Positions 1 to 12,332 of a DNA stretch of 64,000 nt are shown here, piece after piece. Under the pieces are notes generated by a model, which saw nothing but the letters and a program-made list of their open reading frames with translations, searched no databases and was not told the DNA's origin. Origin of the DNA: Enterobacteriaceae bacterium 89 (GTDB lineage Bacteria > Pseudomonadota > Gammaproteobacteria > Enterobacterales > Enterobacteriaceae); NCBI GenBank assembly GCA_014156375.1, contig RQJH01000007.1:1-64000 (forward strand), in the 5' to 3' direction. The position numbers and the translations under genes are program-made. Each line of letters begins with the position of its first letter. The first letter of the stretch is position 1.

Positions 1-165
1 TTCCTCATTCAGAGTCAAGCATTTATTTTCGCTTTTCTCTGTCAGAATTTCCGGAGAAACCCTGCTGACCCGGCGGCTTGTTTGCCGTTGTTCCGTGTCA
101 GTGGAGGCGCATTATAGGGAGTTATTCGGAGCCTGCAAGTATAAATTTCAAAAAACTTTTCGACC
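1..165 (-). promoter_or_regulatory. rRNA operon promoter region (P1, start of P2)
   Basis: On the minus strand there is a rrn P1 promoter: -35 TTGCAG (133-138), 16-bp spacer, -10 TATAAT (111-116), then a GC-rich discriminator GCGCCTCC and a likely start near 102. An A/T-rich UP-like stretch lies at about 140-160. Downstream, a second -35 TTGACT (13-18) marks P2, whose -10 falls outside the window. The sequence between them matches the E. coli rrn P1-P2 region closely. In E. coli rrsA follows hemG in this orientation, so a 16S gene is expected just beyond the left edge. GC-rich discriminators of this kind give ppGpp/growth-rate control. Confidence 0.93.
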
Positions 166-199
166 GCTCAAATTCCAGGCTTTACGCCGTTTTTACACG

Positions 200-733
200 C
201 TATTTGCGCACTAGTTGAGCGATTTCACGGGCAAAACTCGCTACCTGCTGCCAGTCCGTGTACACCACTTCTTTACTGGTATCCGTTTCGCCGCCGGTCA
301 TTTTCATAATCAGGCGGATCATCACGCGGTCATACCATTTATAACGAGGGTAACGCAGCGCGCCGGCGAACACGGCACAGCGATCTGGCTGCCATGGGGA
401 ATTCAGCAAAAACTTGCGCGTATAGCTATTAGTCTGCGGCGTGCACTTCTCAGGTTTGCGCGCCACCAGGTTCACAGAATAGAAAGCTCCCGGCAGCTGC
501 TTCAGAGATTGCTGATGCTTTTTCACAAAGCTATCGAGCGAAGAGTGAAAACGACCGTAGCGAATTGACGCGCCGATCACCACGCCATCGTAACTCTGCC
601 AGTCGATGGCCTCTGCGCGGTGCATATTGACCATGTCCACATCCAGAGCCTGCTCTTTCATCTCTGAAGCTAACGCAGCCGCAATCTCGCGCGTCTGCCC
701 ATCCCGCGTAGAGAAAAGAATCAATACTTTCAC
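200..733 (-). CDS. hemG: Protoporphyrinogen IX dehydrogenase (menaquinone)
   Basis: HemG is a flavodoxin-like FMN enzyme that oxidises protoporphyrinogen IX to protoporphyrin IX at the inner membrane, passing electrons to quinones. The N-terminus [18 protein letters not shown] holds the flavodoxin phosphate-binding loop; GASIRYG and the [12 protein letters not shown] segment are typical of the family. I chose the GTG at 733, preceded by GGGAG, giving 177 residues against 181 in E. coli; a longer reading frame upstream overlaps trkH and matches nothing in the family. It lies 11 bp after trkH on the same strand, so the two are probably cotranscribed, and the rRNA promoter follows. Confidence 0.96.
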   Translation of the reverse strand: MKVLILFSTRDGQTREIAAALASEMKEQALDVDMVNMHRAEAIDWQSYDGVVIGASIRYGRFHSSLDSFVKKHQQSLKQLPGAFYSVNLVARKPEKCTPQTNSYTRKFLLNSPWQPDRCAVFAGALRYPRYKWYDRVMIRLIMKMTGGETDTSKEVVYTDWQQVASFAREIAQLVRK

Positions 734-744
734 AATGGCTCCCG

Positions 745-2196
745 TTATTCGCGCCAGAAAGTCGGTGTAAACAGCACCAACAAGGTAAAGACTTCCAGAC
801 GACCAAACAGCATGTTGGCGATCAGGATCCATTTCGCCACCGGATTCATGCTGGCGAAGTTATCCGCCACCACGCCTAATCCCGGGCCGAGGTTATTGAG
901 AGTGGCAACGACAGAGGCAAACGCGGAGAAGTCATCTACGCCTGTGGCGATGATAGCCAGCATGCTGACGATAAACACCAGCGCATAGGCTGAGAAGAAC
1001 CCCCACACCGCTTCGAGGATACGTTCCGGCAAAGCACGGTTGCCAAGCTTAATGCTATAGACCGCATTAGGGTGGACCAGACGCTTCAGCTCACGATTAC
1101 CTTGCTTGAACAGTAAAAGGATACGAATAACCTTCAGGCCACCGCCGGTTGAACCCGCACAGCCGCCAATAAAAGCAGAGCACAGCAACAGCACCGGCAG
1201 GAACAATGGCCAACGCGCAATACTGTCGGTGGTGAAGCCAGCCGTGGTTGCCATCGACACCACCTGGAAGAAGGCCTGGTTTAGCGTGGTCATCACCGAG
1301 CCATAGGTATTGTGAATAAACAGCACCAGGGTGCAGATCACCACCAGCGTCAGCTGGACACCAATGAACATCCGGAATTCCGGGTCGCGCCAGTAAACCT
1401 TCAGGCTTCGTCCACTTAATAAAGAGAAGTGCAGGCCGTAGTTACAGCCGGAGATCAGCAGGAAGATAGCAATAATCGTGTTGATGGTCGGACTGTTGAA
1501 ATAGCCCACGCTGGCATCGTGCGTGGAGAACCCACCGATAGCGATGGTGGCAAAGCTGTGCCCGATGGCATCAAATGCCGGCATTCCCGCGAACCACAGC
1601 GCCAGTGCACAGGCTACGGTCAGCAGGACATAAATGAGCCATAGCGTTTTCGCGGTTTCAGCAATACGTGGGCGCATCTTGTTATCTTTCAACGGCCCCG
1701 GCATTTCCGCACGGTAAAGCTGCATCCCCCCGACGCCGAGGATAGGCAAGATAGCAACGGCCAGCACGATGATCCCCATACCGCCAAACCATTGCAGCAT
1801 TTGCCGGTAAAAAAGAATAGCGTGCGGCAGAGAGTCGAGCCCGACCAGGGTTGTTGCCCCGGTAGTCGTCAATCCGGAGAAGGATTCAAAAAAAGCGTCA
1901 GTAATAGTCAGATTCGGCTGTTCGGCGAAGATAAAGGGCAGTGCCCCCACGCTCCCCAGCACGGTCCAGAACAGGACAACGATCAGAAACCCTTCGCGGG
2001 ATTTCAGCTCCCCTTTTTGCTTGCGGTTTGGCCACCACAGCATCGATCCAATCGCCAGCGCGACAAAAAAGGTCTGGGTGAATGCCCGCCCGGCCCCATC
2101 GCGATAAATCAGTGCCACCAGCCCGGGAACGATCATCGTTCCCGAAAACAGAATGACCAGCAGTCCAACGATTCGGGTTATGGCACGAAAATGCAT
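745..2196 (-). CDS. trkH: Trk potassium uptake channel subunit TrkH
   Basis: TrkH is the inner-membrane pore subunit of the Trk K+ uptake system, working with the cytoplasmic NAD/ATP-binding TrkA. The 483-residue product has the same length as E. coli TrkH and carries the four pore-loop repeats with filter glycines: [26 protein letters not shown] and NNLGPGLG. Multiple hydrophobic spans fill the rest. The start [11 protein letters not shown] at 2196 matches the E. coli N-terminus; 17 extra codons upstream are open but overlap yigZ and have no counterpart. It is followed 11 bp later by hemG, as in E. coli. Confidence 0.97.
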   Translation of the reverse strand: MHFRAITRIVGLLVILFSGTMIVPGLVALIYRDGAGRAFTQTFFVALAIGSMLWWPNRKQKGELKSREGFLIVVLFWTVLGSVGALPFIFAEQPNLTITDAFFESFSGLTTTGATTLVGLDSLPHAILFYRQMLQWFGGMGIIVLAVAILPILGVGGMQLYRAEMPGPLKDNKMRPRIAETAKTLWLIYVLLTVACALALWFAGMPAFDAIGHSFATIAIGGFSTHDASVGYFNSPTINTIIAIFLLISGCNYGLHFSLLSGRSLKVYWRDPEFRMFIGVQLTLVVICTLVLFIHNTYGSVMTTLNQAFFQVVSMATTAGFTTDSIARWPLFLPVLLLCSAFIGGCAGSTGGGLKVIRILLLFKQGNRELKRLVHPNAVYSIKLGNRALPERILEAVWGFFSAYALVFIVSMLAIIATGVDDFSAFASVVATLNNLGPGLGVVADNFASMNPVAKWILIANMLFGRLEVFTLLVLFTPTFWRE

Positions 2197-2236
2197 CTCT
2201 GCCGCTTCCTTTGATAAGCAAAAAGTAAACCGGGGA

Positions 2237-2851
2237 TTATTCGTCAATCCTGCGTAATTGCAATGAACCGCGACTAAAATCAGCCAGTTTTGTCGAAAAA
2301 GCCGTCAGTTCGGCCTGCGGAAGCGCCACCCGAAGATGCACATCGGCCTGATAGTCGCTGCTGACGATACGCCCTGAAAACTGCGCGAGTAAGGATTCAA
2401 TTCCGGACAGCTGTCCGTATTCGCACTGCAAAGTATATTCGGTTAGCGGCGTCTTGCGCTGCGTAGTGAGTTCCACCAGCGCCTGATGCACTCCGCCACC
2501 GTAGGCTTTGACCAGCCCACCGGTGCCCAACAAAATACCGCCGTAGTAGCGAACCACGACGGCGGTGATTTCCCCCACGCCGCTGCCCATCAGCTGGGCG
2601 AGCATGGGTTTTCCGGCTGTTCCCGCCGGTTCACCGTCATCAGAGAACCCCAGCTGCTGTGAATCGTCAGGCGGCCCCGCTACCCATGCCACGCAGTGGT
2701 GGCGGGCATCCGGGTGTTCTGCCCTGACGGATTCGACAAAAGCTTTTGCCGCTTCCACGCCTTCGGTATGAGCAAGAAACGTAATGAAGCGGCTCTTTTT
2801 GATCTCTTCGACCACGGTGACCGGCGAAGCCGGGATCAGCCAGCTTTCCAT
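2237..2851 (-). CDS. yigZ: IMPACT-family protein YigZ
   Basis: YigZ belongs to the UPF0029/IMPACT family. The eukaryotic relative IMPACT regulates the kinase GCN2, but the bacterial role is not established. The 204 residues equal the E. coli length. The N-terminal domain has the family signature around residues 65-110 (SDDGEPAGTAGKPML, then VVVRYYGGILLGTGGLV), followed by a small C-terminal ferredoxin-like domain. Its ATG shares a base with the TGA of pepQ, so translation is probably coupled to pepQ; trkH follows 40 bp downstream. Confidence 0.95.
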   Translation of the reverse strand: MESWLIPASPVTVVEEIKKSRFITFLAHTEGVEAAKAFVESVRAEHPDARHHCVAWVAGPPDDSQQLGFSDDGEPAGTAGKPMLAQLMGSGVGEITAVVVRYYGGILLGTGGLVKAYGGGVHQALVELTTQRKTPLTEYTLQCEYGQLSGIESLLAQFSGRIVSSDYQADVHLRVALPQAELTAFSTKLADFSRGSLQLRRIDE

Positions 2852-4182
2852 CAGGCCAGCTTCAGATCCCGGGTCATATTTTCAATGCTGTTTTCGTGGA
2901 TCACTACGTTATCTTCGATACGAATGCCGCCAAACGGCTTCATGGCTTCAATTTTCTGCCAGTTGAAGTGTTTGCTGAACTGCCCTTCACGCCACGGTGC
3001 CAGCAGGGATTCGATAAAGTAGATACCCGGTTCAATGGTCAGTACCATGCGCGGTTGCAGAATGCGAGTACAGCGCAAATACGGATATTTTGAAGGCGCG
3101 GCAAGATGCGTACCGTTATCGTCCTGCATGAAGCCAGCAACGTCATGCACCTGAAGACCCAGCGGGTGACCGATACCGTGCGGCATAAACGGCCCGGTGA
3201 GGTCGTTATCCACCATCGCTTCTTCGCTCATATCGGTGATGATCTGGTGCTTACGCAGCAGTTTGGCAATCCGATGATGGAACTGGACGTGGTAATCAAC
3301 GTAGCTGACACCCGCTTTCAGGGTCTCGATCAGCGCCAGCTGCTCTGCGTTCACATCTTTAATCAGCTGAGCGAATTCAGTATCGCTGTTGCCAGCCCAG
3401 GTACGGGTCAGGTCGGCAGCATAACCGTTGTACTCGGCCCCGGCATCCAGCAGGAAGCTGCGCATTTCAGACGGCGCGCGGTGATCCAGCTTAGTGTAAT
3501 GCAGAACGGAAGCGTGCTCGTTCAGCGCCACGATGTTGCTGTAAGGCACATCGGTATCACGGTGGCCAGTCGCAGTCAGGTAGGCGAGGTTAATGTCGAA
3601 CTCGCTCATGCCGGACTGGAACGCTTCGTGCGCTGCCTGGTGGCCGCTCACCGCCATTTTCTGCGCTTCACGCATGCAGGAAAGTTCGTAATCCGTCTTG
3701 TACGAACGGTAATAGTGCAGGTAATCAATCACGCCTTTCGGGTTGATGTTCGCGGCTGCGATATCCAGCCCCAGCGCGCGTTCCGCTACCGGGCCGATAT
3801 AAGCGATATTGCCGCGTGCGGCCGGAAGCTGGCTGCCAATGCCGTCGGCTTTCGGTAAAGCGATCACTTCTACATCTTCAGTCCAGAAAGACTTCGGCAG
3901 TGGCTCCACGTTGTGCCAGTAGTCCACTGGCAGATAGAACCACAGCTTAGGTTTGTTCACACCATCCACCAGCAGCCAGCAGTTTGGCACCTGAGTCACC
4001 GGGACCCACGCCTTGAACTGCGGATTCACTTTGAACGGATAAGGATGGTCGTCGAGGAAGACGTTAAACAGCTCGCCGGAGTGAATCAACAGCGCATCAA
4101 GCTTGAAGCGATCGAGGACGTTACGGGTGCGTTCCTGCAACGTAGCAATATGATTTTTATAGAGTGTGGCCAGTGAATCCAT
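2851..4182 (-). CDS. pepQ: Xaa-Pro dipeptidase
   Basis: PepQ is a cytoplasmic metal-dependent prolidase (peptidase family M24) that hydrolyses Xaa-Pro dipeptides. The 443 residues equal the E. coli length. The pita-bread fold metal ligands are visible: two Asp in [19 protein letters not shown], a His in [15 protein letters not shown], a Glu in LTIEPGIYF and a Glu in GGIRIEDN. It is divergent from fadB across a 189-bp gap and is followed by yigZ with a one-base stop/start overlap. Confidence 0.97.
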   Translation of the reverse strand: MDSLATLYKNHIATLQERTRNVLDRFKLDALLIHSGELFNVFLDDHPYPFKVNPQFKAWVPVTQVPNCWLLVDGVNKPKLWFYLPVDYWHNVEPLPKSFWTEDVEVIALPKADGIGSQLPAARGNIAYIGPVAERALGLDIAAANINPKGVIDYLHYYRSYKTDYELSCMREAQKMAVSGHQAAHEAFQSGMSEFDINLAYLTATGHRDTDVPYSNIVALNEHASVLHYTKLDHRAPSEMRSFLLDAGAEYNGYAADLTRTWAGNSDTEFAQLIKDVNAEQLALIETLKAGVSYVDYHVQFHHRIAKLLRKHQIITDMSEEAMVDNDLTGPFMPHGIGHPLGLQVHDVAGFMQDDNGTHLAAPSKYPYLRCTRILQPRMVLTIEPGIYFIESLLAPWREGQFSKHFNWQKIEAMKPFGGIRIEDNVVIHENSIENMTRDLKLA

Positions 4183-4329
4183 GTTTTACCCTTCTGTTTT
4201 TTTGACCCTAAACTTTCGCATCTTAGCACATCCCCCTGAGGGTGCGTGATTTCTGCCGAGCGTGATCCAGACGTCATTTTCTTAAAGAGTAATTTGCATT
4301 TTATTAACATAAAATCCACACTCCGTCTC

Positions 4330-4346
4330 ATCTGGTAAGACCAGTA
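4330..4346 (+). promoter_or_regulatory. FadR operator of fadBA
   Basis: The palindrome ATCTGGTAAGACCAGTA, with half-sites CTGGT and ACCAG three bases apart, matches the FadR operator core. It lies about 25 bp before the fadB start, where E. coli fadB has its FadR site. FadR would repress fadBA until long-chain acyl-CoA releases it. Confidence 0.85.
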
Positions 4347-4371
4347 ACTTTGCTGGATTCAGGAGACTGAC

Positions 4372-6561
4372 ATGCTCTACAAAGGCGACACCCTGTACCT
4401 CGACTGGCTGGAAGATGGCATTGCCGAACTGGTGTTCGATGCCCCCGGCTCGGTCAACAAGCTCGATACCGCAACCGTAGCCAGCCTCGGCCAGGCGCTG
4501 GACGTCCTCGAAAAGCAAAAAGATCTCAAGGGTCTGCTGCTGCGCTCTGAAAAAGCGGCGTTTATCGTCGGTGCGGACATTACCGAATTCCTCGGCCTGT
4601 TCCAGGTGCCACAGGAACAGCTGAGCCAGTGGCTGCATTTTGCCAACAGCGTTTTCTGCCGTCTGGAAGATCTGCCGGTTCCGACAATTTCCGCTGTTAA
4701 CGGCTATGCGCTGGGCGGCGGCTGCGAATGCGTGCTGGCGACCGATTACCGTTTAGCCACGCCAGATCTGCGCATCGGCCTGCCGGAAACCAAGCTGGGC
4801 ATCATGCCTGGCTTCGGGGGTTCCGTCAGACTGCCACGTCTGCTCGGCGCGGATAGCGCACTGGAAATCATCGCTGCCGGTAAAGATGTCGGAGCGGAAG
4901 AAGCGCTGAAGATTGGTCTGGTCGATGGCGTAGTGAAGCTGGAAAAACTGCGCGATGGCGCAATCGCCATTCTGCGTCAGGCCATCAGTGGCGATTTAGA
5001 CTGGAAAGCCAAGCGTCAGCCGAAGCTCGATCCGCTGAAGCTCAGCAAAATTGAAGCCACCATGAGCTTCACCATTGCCAAAGGCATGGTGATGCAGACC
5101 GCAGGCAAACACTATCCTGCGCCAATCACGGCGGTGAAAACCATTGAAGCCGCAGCGCGTTTAGGCCGCGATCAGGCGCTGGTGCTTGAAAATCAGAGCT
5201 TTGTTCCGCTGGCTCACTCCAACGAAGCCCGTGCGCTGGTTGGCATTTTCCTTAACGACCAGTTCGTTAAAGGCCAGGCGAAGAAGCTGACCAAAAACGT
5301 CGAGACGCCGAAACAGGCCGCTGTGCTTGGTGCCGGGATCATGGGCGGCGGCATCGCTTACCAGTCCGCCTGGAAAGGCGTGCCGGTGATCATGAAGGAC
5401 ATCAACGATAAGTCGCTGACTCTCGGGATGAACGAAGCCGCCAAGCTGCTGAACAAACAGCTCGAGCGCGGCAAGATCAACGGCCTGAAACTGGCAGGAG
5501 TGATCTCCACCATTCACCCGACGCTGGATTACGCAGGCTTTGAGCGCGTAGACGTGGTCGTTGAAGCCGTGGTTGAAAACCCGAAAGTGAAGAAAGCGGT
5601 GCTGGCGGAAACCGAAGATAAAGTACGTGCAGATACCGTACTGGCTTCCAACACTTCCACTATTCCGATTGGTGAACTGGCAAGCGTGCTGAAGCGCCCG
5701 GAAAACTTCTGCGGTATGCACTTCTTTAACCCGGTTCACCGCATGCCGCTGGTCGAAGTGATTCGCGGTGAAAAAACCTCCGACGAAACCATCGCCAAAG
5801 TGGTGGCATGGGCCAGCAAGATGGGCAAAACGCCTATCGTCGTTAACGACTGCCCGGGCTTCTTCGTCAACCGTGTGCTGTTCCCTTACTTCGCCGGATT
5901 CAGCCAGCTGCTGCGCGACGGTGCCGACTTCCACAAAGTCGATAAAGTGATGGAAAAAGTGTTCGGCTGGCCGATGGGTCCTGCCTATCTGCTGGACGTG
6001 GTCGGCATTGATACCGCACACCACGCCCAGGCAGTCATGGCAGCAGGATTCCCGCAGCGCATGCAGAAAGATTACCGCGATGCGATTGACGCGCTGTTTG
6101 AAGCCAGCCGCTACGGTCAGAAAAATGGTCTTGGCTTCTGGCGTTATAAAGAAGACAGCAAAGGCAAGCCGAAGAAAGAAGAAGATCCGGCCGTTGAAGC
6201 ACTGCTGGCCGAAGTCAGTCAGCCGAAGCGCGACTTCAGCGACGAAGAGATTATTGCTCGTATGATGATCCCGATGGTCAACGAAGTGGTGCGCTGTCTG
6301 GAAGAAGGCATTATCGCCTCTCCGGCAGAAGCCGATATGGCGCTGGTGTATGGTCTGGGCTTCCCTCCGTTCCACGGCGGCGCGTTCCGCTGGCTGGACA
6401 CGCTCGGCAGTGCGAAGTATCTCGATATGGCGCAGCAATATCAGCACCTCGGCCCGCTGTACGAAGTGCCGGAAGGCCTGCGCAGCAAGGCGCGTCATAA
6501 CGAAGCATATTATCCCCCGGTTGAACCTGCCCGCCCGGTGGGTGAGCTGAAAACGGCTTAA
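4372..6561 (+). CDS. fadB: Fatty acid oxidation complex subunit alpha
   Basis: FadB carries enoyl-CoA hydratase, 3-hydroxyacyl-CoA dehydrogenase and isomerase activities of aerobic beta-oxidation, in an alpha2beta2 complex with FadA. The 729 residues equal E. coli. The N-terminal crotonase domain (about 1-190) has the oxyanion-hole stretch [18 protein letters not shown] and catalytic Glu in [14 protein letters not shown]. The NAD-binding Rossmann motif is [17 protein letters not shown] near residue 320, and the dehydrogenase catalytic His lies in [16 protein letters not shown] near residue 450. The ATG has a GGAG site 8-11 bases upstream. fadA follows 9 bp later in the same operon. Confidence 0.98.
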   Translation: MLYKGDTLYLDWLEDGIAELVFDAPGSVNKLDTATVASLGQALDVLEKQKDLKGLLLRSEKAAFIVGADITEFLGLFQVPQEQLSQWLHFANSVFCRLEDLPVPTISAVNGYALGGGCECVLATDYRLATPDLRIGLPETKLGIMPGFGGSVRLPRLLGADSALEIIAAGKDVGAEEALKIGLVDGVVKLEKLRDGAIAILRQAISGDLDWKAKRQPKLDPLKLSKIEATMSFTIAKGMVMQTAGKHYPAPITAVKTIEAAARLGRDQALVLENQSFVPLAHSNEARALVGIFLNDQFVKGQAKKLTKNVETPKQAAVLGAGIMGGGIAYQSAWKGVPVIMKDINDKSLTLGMNEAAKLLNKQLERGKINGLKLAGVISTIHPTLDYAGFERVDVVVEAVVENPKVKKAVLAETEDKVRADTVLASNTSTIPIGELASVLKRPENFCGMHFFNPVHRMPLVEVIRGEKTSDETIAKVVAWASKMGKTPIVVNDCPGFFVNRVLFPYFAGFSQLLRDGADFHKVDKVMEKVFGWPMGPAYLLDVVGIDTAHHAQAVMAAGFPQRMQKDYRDAIDALFEASRYGQKNGLGFWRYKEDSKGKPKKEEDPAVEALLAEVSQPKRDFSDEEIIARMMIPMVNEVVRCLEEGIIASPAEADMALVYGLGFPPFHGGAFRWLDTLGSAKYLDMAQQYQHLGPLYEVPEGLRSKARHNEAYYPPVEPARPVGELKTA

Positions 6562-7734
<1,173 letters not shown>

Positions 7735-7809
7735 TAAACAAAAGCCGGGGCAGTTACCCCGGCCTGAAGTATCGCCACGTAAGAGTAATTCAGTTTAGTT
7801 GCCGTTCTT

Positions 7810-7834
7810 CCCGCCTGTCAGGGGCGGGTTTTTT
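7810..7834 (+). terminator. Rho-independent terminator of fadBA
   Basis: The stem CCCGCC (7810-7815) pairs with GGCGGG (7823-7828) and is followed by TTTTTT on the plus strand. A second perfect hairpin, GCCGGGG/CCCCGGC at 7744-7763, lies just after the fadA stop but lacks a T run. Together they end the fadBA transcript before the convergent fre gene. Confidence 0.85.
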
Positions 7835-7839
7835 ATTTC

Positions 7840-8541
7840 TTAAATAAACGAAAAAGCATCACCAAACAGACGGTCTTCACGCGCACCGCGCTCGTTGCAG
7901 AACAGGTCACGGGCAATCTTCGCCATCTCAAAACGACCGGCGATATAAATATCATGCTCTGCCAGCGTGCCGTAATCCTGCAATACCGCCGTCAGCACGG
8001 TACCAGAACGCCCACGCCAGCCCTCTTCCGGCTGCTCAACCACGGGCTCAACGCGCAGATTAGGGTGAGTCACGGACAGCGCTTCCAGCTCAGAGAGATC
8101 GTAAAGGTGCTTCTCTTCGCGACCGCCCCAGTAAATCGCGATGTCGCGATCCGGGTTCTGTGCCAGCGCAGTTAACAGAATGGAGCGCACGTAAGAAAAG
8201 CCGGTGCCACCCGCAATCAACACCATCGGACGCGCATCATCCTCACGCAGCCAGGCATCGCCGTGCGGCATGTCGATCTCGATTTCGTTTTCTTTCAGGA
8301 TACGGTCCATCACCGCCATCGCGTAGAGATTCAGCTCAGACGCGCCAATGTGCAGCTCAATAAAAGCGTGCTCATCCGGCGTGGAGGCCATGGAGAACGG
8401 GCGCTTATCGCGCTCATCCATCACCACCATCAGATACTGGCCGGCACGAAAAGAAACCGCCGCTTCCGGCTCCAAACGAACGCGATATACCGTGTCGGTA
8501 ATGGCGTCTACCGAGGTAACTTTACAGCTTAAGGTTGTCAT
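7840..8541 (-). CDS. fre: NAD(P)H-flavin reductase
   Basis: Fre reduces free flavins (riboflavin, FMN) with NAD(P)H. The reduced flavin serves ferric iron reduction, ribonucleotide reductase activation and probably UbiD/UbiX flavin supply. The 233 residues equal E. coli. The flavin-binding RPFSMAS motif lies near residues 46-52, and the NAD-binding [12 protein letters not shown] and [15 protein letters not shown] motifs place it in the ferredoxin-reductase superfamily. It lies 40 bp behind ubiD on the same strand and converges on fadA. Confidence 0.97.
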   Translation of the reverse strand: MTTLSCKVTSVDAITDTVYRVRLEPEAAVSFRAGQYLMVVMDERDKRPFSMASTPDEHAFIELHIGASELNLYAMAVMDRILKENEIEIDMPHGDAWLREDDARPMVLIAGGTGFSYVRSILLTALAQNPDRDIAIYWGGREEKHLYDLSELEALSVTHPNLRVEPVVEQPEEGWRGRSGTVLTAVLQDYGTLAEHDIYIAGRFEMAKIARDLFCNERGAREDRLFGDAFSFI

Positions 8542-8581
8542 GCGCTCCCTCTGTCGGGTCTATAGGCGAATACGGCAGCGC

Positions 8582-10066
8582 TCAGGCGCTCTTACCGTCA
8601 TTAAAGATGGCCAGCTCATCCCAAATGGCGTCAATACGCGCTGTGACTTCGGGATCTTTCTTGATCGGGCGTCCCCACTCGCGTTGGGTTTCGCCTGGCC
8701 ATTTATTGGTAGCATCCAGCCCCATTTTCGAGCCCAGACCGGAAACCGGCGAGGCAAAGTCCAAATAATCAATCGGCGTGTTTTCAACCAGCACCGTATC
8801 ACGGGCCGGATCCATCCGCGTGGTGATCGCCCAGATCACGTCATTCCAGTCGCGGGCGTTCACATCGTCATCGCAGACAATCACAAATTTGGTGTACATA
8901 AACTGGCGCAGGAAAGACCACACGCCCATCATCACGCGCTTGGCGTGACCGGCATACTGCTTTTTCATGGTGACGACGGCAAGGCGATAGGAGCACCCTT
9001 CCGGCGGCAGATAGAAATCAACAATTTCCGGAAACTGCTTTTGCAGGATCGGCACGAACACTTCGTTCAGCGCCACGCCCAGCACCGCAGGTTCATCCGG
9101 TGGACGGCCCGTGTAGGTGGAGTGATAAATCGCGTCTTCACGCTGCGTCACGTGAGTGACGGTGAACACCGGGAAACTATCGACTTCATTGTAGTAACCG
9201 GTATGGTCGCCGTAAGGCCCTTCCGGCGCCAGCTCACCTGCTTCGATATACCCTTCCAGCACGATTTCTGCGCTGGCGGGCACTTCTAAATCGTTCGACA
9301 GGCATTTCACCACTTCGGTTTTCGTCCCGCGCAGCAGCCCGGCAAAGGCATATTCAGACAGCGTGTCCGGCACCGGGGTAACCGCCGCCAGAATGGTTGC
9401 CGGATCGGCCCCCAGCGCCACGGAAACCGGGAAACGCTCGCCCGGATTGGCCGCGCACCACTCCTGAAAATCCAGAGCGCCGCCGCGATGGGAAAGCCAG
9501 CGCATGATCAGTTTGTTTTTGCCAATCAGCTGCTGGCGATAAATCCCTAAATTCTGGCGCTCTTTATGCGGGCCGCGGGTGACCGTCAGGCCCCAGGTGA
9601 TCAACGGCGCAGCATCTTCCGGCCAGCAGGTCATGATCGGAATACGATTCAGATCGACTTCATCGCCCTGCATCACTTTCTGCTGGCAGGGCGCACCGCG
9701 CAGCCGTTTGGTCGGCATGTTCAGCACTTGTTTGAACTGCGGCAGCTTGTCAAAGAGGTCGCGAAAGCCTTTCGGCGGCTCTGGCTCTTTCAGAAAGGCC
9801 AGCAGTTTTCCCACTTCACGCAGAGCGGTGACATCTTCCTGCCCCATGCCCATCGCCACGCGCTTTGGCGTACCGAACAGGTTGCACAGCACCGGCATGT
9901 CATATCCCTTAGGATTTTCAAACAGCAGCGCCGGGCCACCCGCACGCAGGGTGCGATCGGCAATTTCGGTCATTTCAAGGTAAGGATCGACGGGCAGTGT
10001 GATGCGTTTAAGCTCACCCTGCTGTTCGAGCAATGTCAGAAAATCGCGCAAATCGTGGTATTTCAT
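8582..10066 (-). CDS. ubiD: 4-hydroxy-3-polyprenylbenzoate decarboxylase
   Basis: UbiD decarboxylates 3-octaprenyl-4-hydroxybenzoate in ubiquinone synthesis, using the prenylated FMN made by UbiX. The 494 residues match E. coli UbiD (497) throughout; conserved stretches include [28 protein letters not shown] and the prFMN/metal region around it. E. coli starts three codons earlier, but here the corresponding upstream codon is ACG, so the ATG at 10066 with GAGG upstream is the start. It is divergent from rfaH and followed by fre. Confidence 0.96.
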   Translation of the reverse strand: MKYHDLRDFLTLLEQQGELKRITLPVDPYLEMTEIADRTLRAGGPALLFENPKGYDMPVLCNLFGTPKRVAMGMGQEDVTALREVGKLLAFLKEPEPPKGFRDLFDKLPQFKQVLNMPTKRLRGAPCQQKVMQGDEVDLNRIPIMTCWPEDAAPLITWGLTVTRGPHKERQNLGIYRQQLIGKNKLIMRWLSHRGGALDFQEWCAANPGERFPVSVALGADPATILAAVTPVPDTLSEYAFAGLLRGTKTEVVKCLSNDLEVPASAEIVLEGYIEAGELAPEGPYGDHTGYYNEVDSFPVFTVTHVTQREDAIYHSTYTGRPPDEPAVLGVALNEVFVPILQKQFPEIVDFYLPPEGCSYRLAVVTMKKQYAGHAKRVMMGVWSFLRQFMYTKFVIVCDDDVNARDWNDVIWAITTRMDPARDTVLVENTPIDYLDFASPVSGLGSKMGLDATNKWPGETQREWGRPIKKDPEVTARIDAIWDELAIFNDGKSA

Positions 10067-10240
10067 GGGGTCGGTCGTGGCCTCTTTGTTAGCGCGTCAT
10101 TATACGGCCTTAAGCCGATGGATGCTGTAATTTTGTTAAATTAGAGTGAAATTCAGGGACGTTGCTTGCGCAACAATCCACTTCGCTATCGCGCCAGGCT
10201 TTTGTTATGCTTTCCCACAGAATGACTGGAAAGAGTGATT

Positions 10241-10729
10241 ATGCAAGCCTGGTATTTACTGTACTGCAAACGTGGGCAACTTCAGCGAGCCCAGGAACAT
10301 CTTGAGCGCCAGGCGGTTCATTGCCTGACGCCAACTATTGCGTTGGAAAAAATTGTGCGCGGTAAGCGTACCACGGTGGACGAGCCTCTTTTCCCCAATT
10401 ATATGTTTGTGGAATTTGATCCCGAAGTCATCCATACCACCACCATCAACGCCACTCGCGGCGTCAGCCATTTCGTGCGCTTCGGCTCCCAACCTGCCAT
10501 CGTGCCTTCCTGCGTGGTGCATCAGCTTTCCATCTACAAACCAGAAAATATCACCGATCCTGAAACCCCTTACGCGGGCGACAGCGTGGTGATCACCGAA
10601 GGGGCTTTTGAAGGCTTACAGGCTATTTTCACCGAGCCGGACGGCGAAGCCCGTTCAATGCTGCTGCTTAACCTGCTGAATAAGCAGGTGATGCAAAGCG
10701 TGAAGAACACGGACTTCCGAAAAATCTGA
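10241..10729 (+). CDS. rfaH: Transcription antitermination factor RfaH
   Basis: RfaH is a NusG paralogue recruited to RNA polymerase at ops sites, allowing transcription and translation of long cell-surface operons such as LPS core, O-antigen and haemolysin. The 162 residues equal E. coli. The N-terminal NGN domain starts [14 protein letters not shown], and the C-terminal KOW domain, which can switch from helices to a barrel, ends the protein. I chose ATG 10241; a start two codons earlier lacks support. A clear -10-like TATGCT lies about 35 bp upstream. It converges on tatD with two bases between the stop codons. Confidence 0.97.
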   Translation: MQAWYLLYCKRGQLQRAQEHLERQAVHCLTPTIALEKIVRGKRTTVDEPLFPNYMFVEFDPEVIHTTTINATRGVSHFVRFGSQPAIVPSCVVHQLSIYKPENITDPETPYAGDSVVITEGAFEGLQAIFTEPDGEARSMLLLNLLNKQVMQSVKNTDFRKI

Positions 10730-10731
10730 CC

Positions 10732-11514
10732 TTAAAACTTGATGCCAAACAGCGTCTTCGCATTCTGGCTGGTGACTTCAGCCAGCCTCTGCACGTCTTC
10801 CCCTCGCCAGTGAGCAATGCGTTCAACAATATGGGGAAGATGAGCCGGTTCGTTGCGGCGTGAAGAAGGCTTAGGAACAAGATCACGCGGTAACAGCCAC
10901 GGCGCATCGGTTTCCACCAGCAGTCTTTCTGCGGGGATCAGCGGTAAGAGCTCGCGTAATTCCAGCCCTCGCCTTTCGTCACATACCCAGCCGGTGATGC
11001 CGATGTAAAGGCCGTGGTCCAGGCATTCCAGCAGTTCGTCACGCGTGCCGGTAAAACAGTGCAGCACCCCGCCACGCAGTTTGGGCAGCCAGGGCTTCAG
11101 CAGCGCCATAAAGCGTTCGTGGGCTTCCCGGCAGTGCATAAACACGGGCATTTCCAGCTCTGCGGCCAACGCCAGCTGCGCGCTGAAAGCAGCTTCCTGT
11201 TCCTGCGGCGTGGAAAAGTTGCGGTTGAAATCCAGACCACACTCACCTACTGCTACCACGCCAGGCTGTGTCGTCAGACGGCGAATAGCTTGCGCCACTT
11301 CCGGCGTCCAGCTGCTGGCATCGTGAGGATGCACACCTGCCGTTGACCAACAGTGCTGATAGCGCTGTGCTAGTTGCTGCGCTTCTTCACTTTCAGTCTG
11401 GTTGGTGCCGGTGATCAACATTCCCCTTACGCCGGAAGCATAAGCACGGGCGACCACCTCATCGCGATCGCGGGAAAACTGAGAGCTGGTCAGGTTAACG
11501 CCAATATCAAACAT
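10732..11514 (-). CDS. tatD: 3'-5' DNase/metal-dependent hydrolase TatD
   Basis: TatD is a cytoplasmic metal-dependent nuclease with reported 3'-5' exonuclease activity on DNA and RNA. Its name comes from the operon, not a role in export. The TIM-barrel metal sites are visible in [34 protein letters not shown] and [13 protein letters not shown] 11514, with GGGAG nine bases upstream, gives 260 residues as in E. coli; an ATG four codons earlier overlaps the ribosome site. A stem-loop CCGCCC/GGGCGG at 11533-11548 separates it from tatC. Confidence 0.96.
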   Translation of the reverse strand: MFDIGVNLTSSQFSRDRDEVVARAYASGVRGMLITGTNQTESEEAQQLAQRYQHCWSTAGVHPHDASSWTPEVAQAIRRLTTQPGVVAVGECGLDFNRNFSTPQEQEAAFSAQLALAAELEMPVFMHCREAHERFMALLKPWLPKLRGGVLHCFTGTRDELLECLDHGLYIGITGWVCDERRGLELRELLPLIPAERLLVETDAPWLLPRDLVPKPSSRRNEPAHLPHIVERIAHWRGEDVQRLAEVTSQNAKTLFGIKF

Positions 11515-11553
11515 GGTGACTCCCATACAACAACCGCCCTTTCGGGCGGCTGG

Positions 11554-12330
11554 TTATTCTTCTTTGTCAGCGGCGTTTTCTTCCGCTTCGGCATCTTCAT
11601 CGCGCGATACGCGCTTGCCGGAATAGAAGCGGGCAAAGAACACCCCGACTTCAAACAGGCAGTACATCGGGATAGCCAGCAGCGTTTGCGAGAACACGTC
11701 CGGCGGCGTCAGCAGCATACCGACCACGAAAGCCCCGACCAGAACGTACGGGCGCTTTTTACGTAAGTCTTCCGGCGTAGTGACACCCACCCAGCACAGC
11801 AGAATGATCGCCACCGGGACTTCAAATGCCACGCCAAAGGCCATAAACAGCGACATCACGAAGTCGAGGTAGCTGCGAATGTCGGTGGAGACCTGCACGC
11901 CGACCGGCGCGGTATGCGTCAGGAAGCCAAAGGCCAGCGGGAATACCACGAAGTAGGCGAATGCCATGCCGATATAGAACAGCAGCGAGCTGGAAACCAG
12001 CAGCGGCACTACCAGACGACGCTCATGTTTATACAGCGCCGGAGCAACAAAGGCCCAGACCTGATACAAAATGACCGGCGCAGACAGGATCAGCGACACC
12101 ATAAAGGTCAGCTTGATCGGGGTGAAAAACGGTGAGGCCACGTCGGTGGCAATCATCGTTGCCCCGGCTGGCATGTGTTTGATCAGCGGTGCGGACACCA
12201 GCTGATAGATGTCGTTGGCAAAGGAAACCAACGCCAGAAAAATGACGAACACCGCAATGATGCAGTTGATGAGACGCTTACGCAGCTCAATCAAGTGGGA
12301 AATCAGCGGTTGAGTCTCTTCTACGCCCAT
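11554..12330 (-). CDS. tatC: Twin-arginine translocase subunit TatC
   Basis: TatC is the six-span inner-membrane receptor that binds twin-arginine signal peptides and, with TatB, recruits TatA to export folded proteins. The 258 residues equal E. coli. The cytoplasmic N-terminus with the conserved [10 protein letters not shown] segment and the loop PALYKHERR are visible, with six hydrophobic spans and an acidic C-terminal tail. It starts 2 bp after the tatB stop, inside the tatABCD operon. Confidence 0.97.
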   Translation of the reverse strand: MGVEETQPLISHLIELRKRLINCIIAVFVIFLALVSFANDIYQLVSAPLIKHMPAGATMIATDVASPFFTPIKLTFMVSLILSAPVILYQVWAFVAPALYKHERRLVVPLLVSSSLLFYIGMAFAYFVVFPLAFGFLTHTAPVGVQVSTDIRSYLDFVMSLFMAFGVAFEVPVAIILLCWVGVTTPEDLRKKRPYVLVGAFVVGMLLTPPDVFSQTLLAIPMYCLFEVGVFFARFYSGKRVSRDEDAEAEENAADKEE

Positions 12331-12332
12331 GT

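Noticed and set aside
5161-6498. 445-codon open frame on the minus strand
   Set aside because: It lies wholly antisense to fadB, whose full-length match is certain; its His/Arg/Phe-rich composition is typical of a shadow frame.
8348-9289. 313-codon open frame on the plus strand
   Set aside because: Antisense to fre and ubiD, crossing the gene boundary between them.
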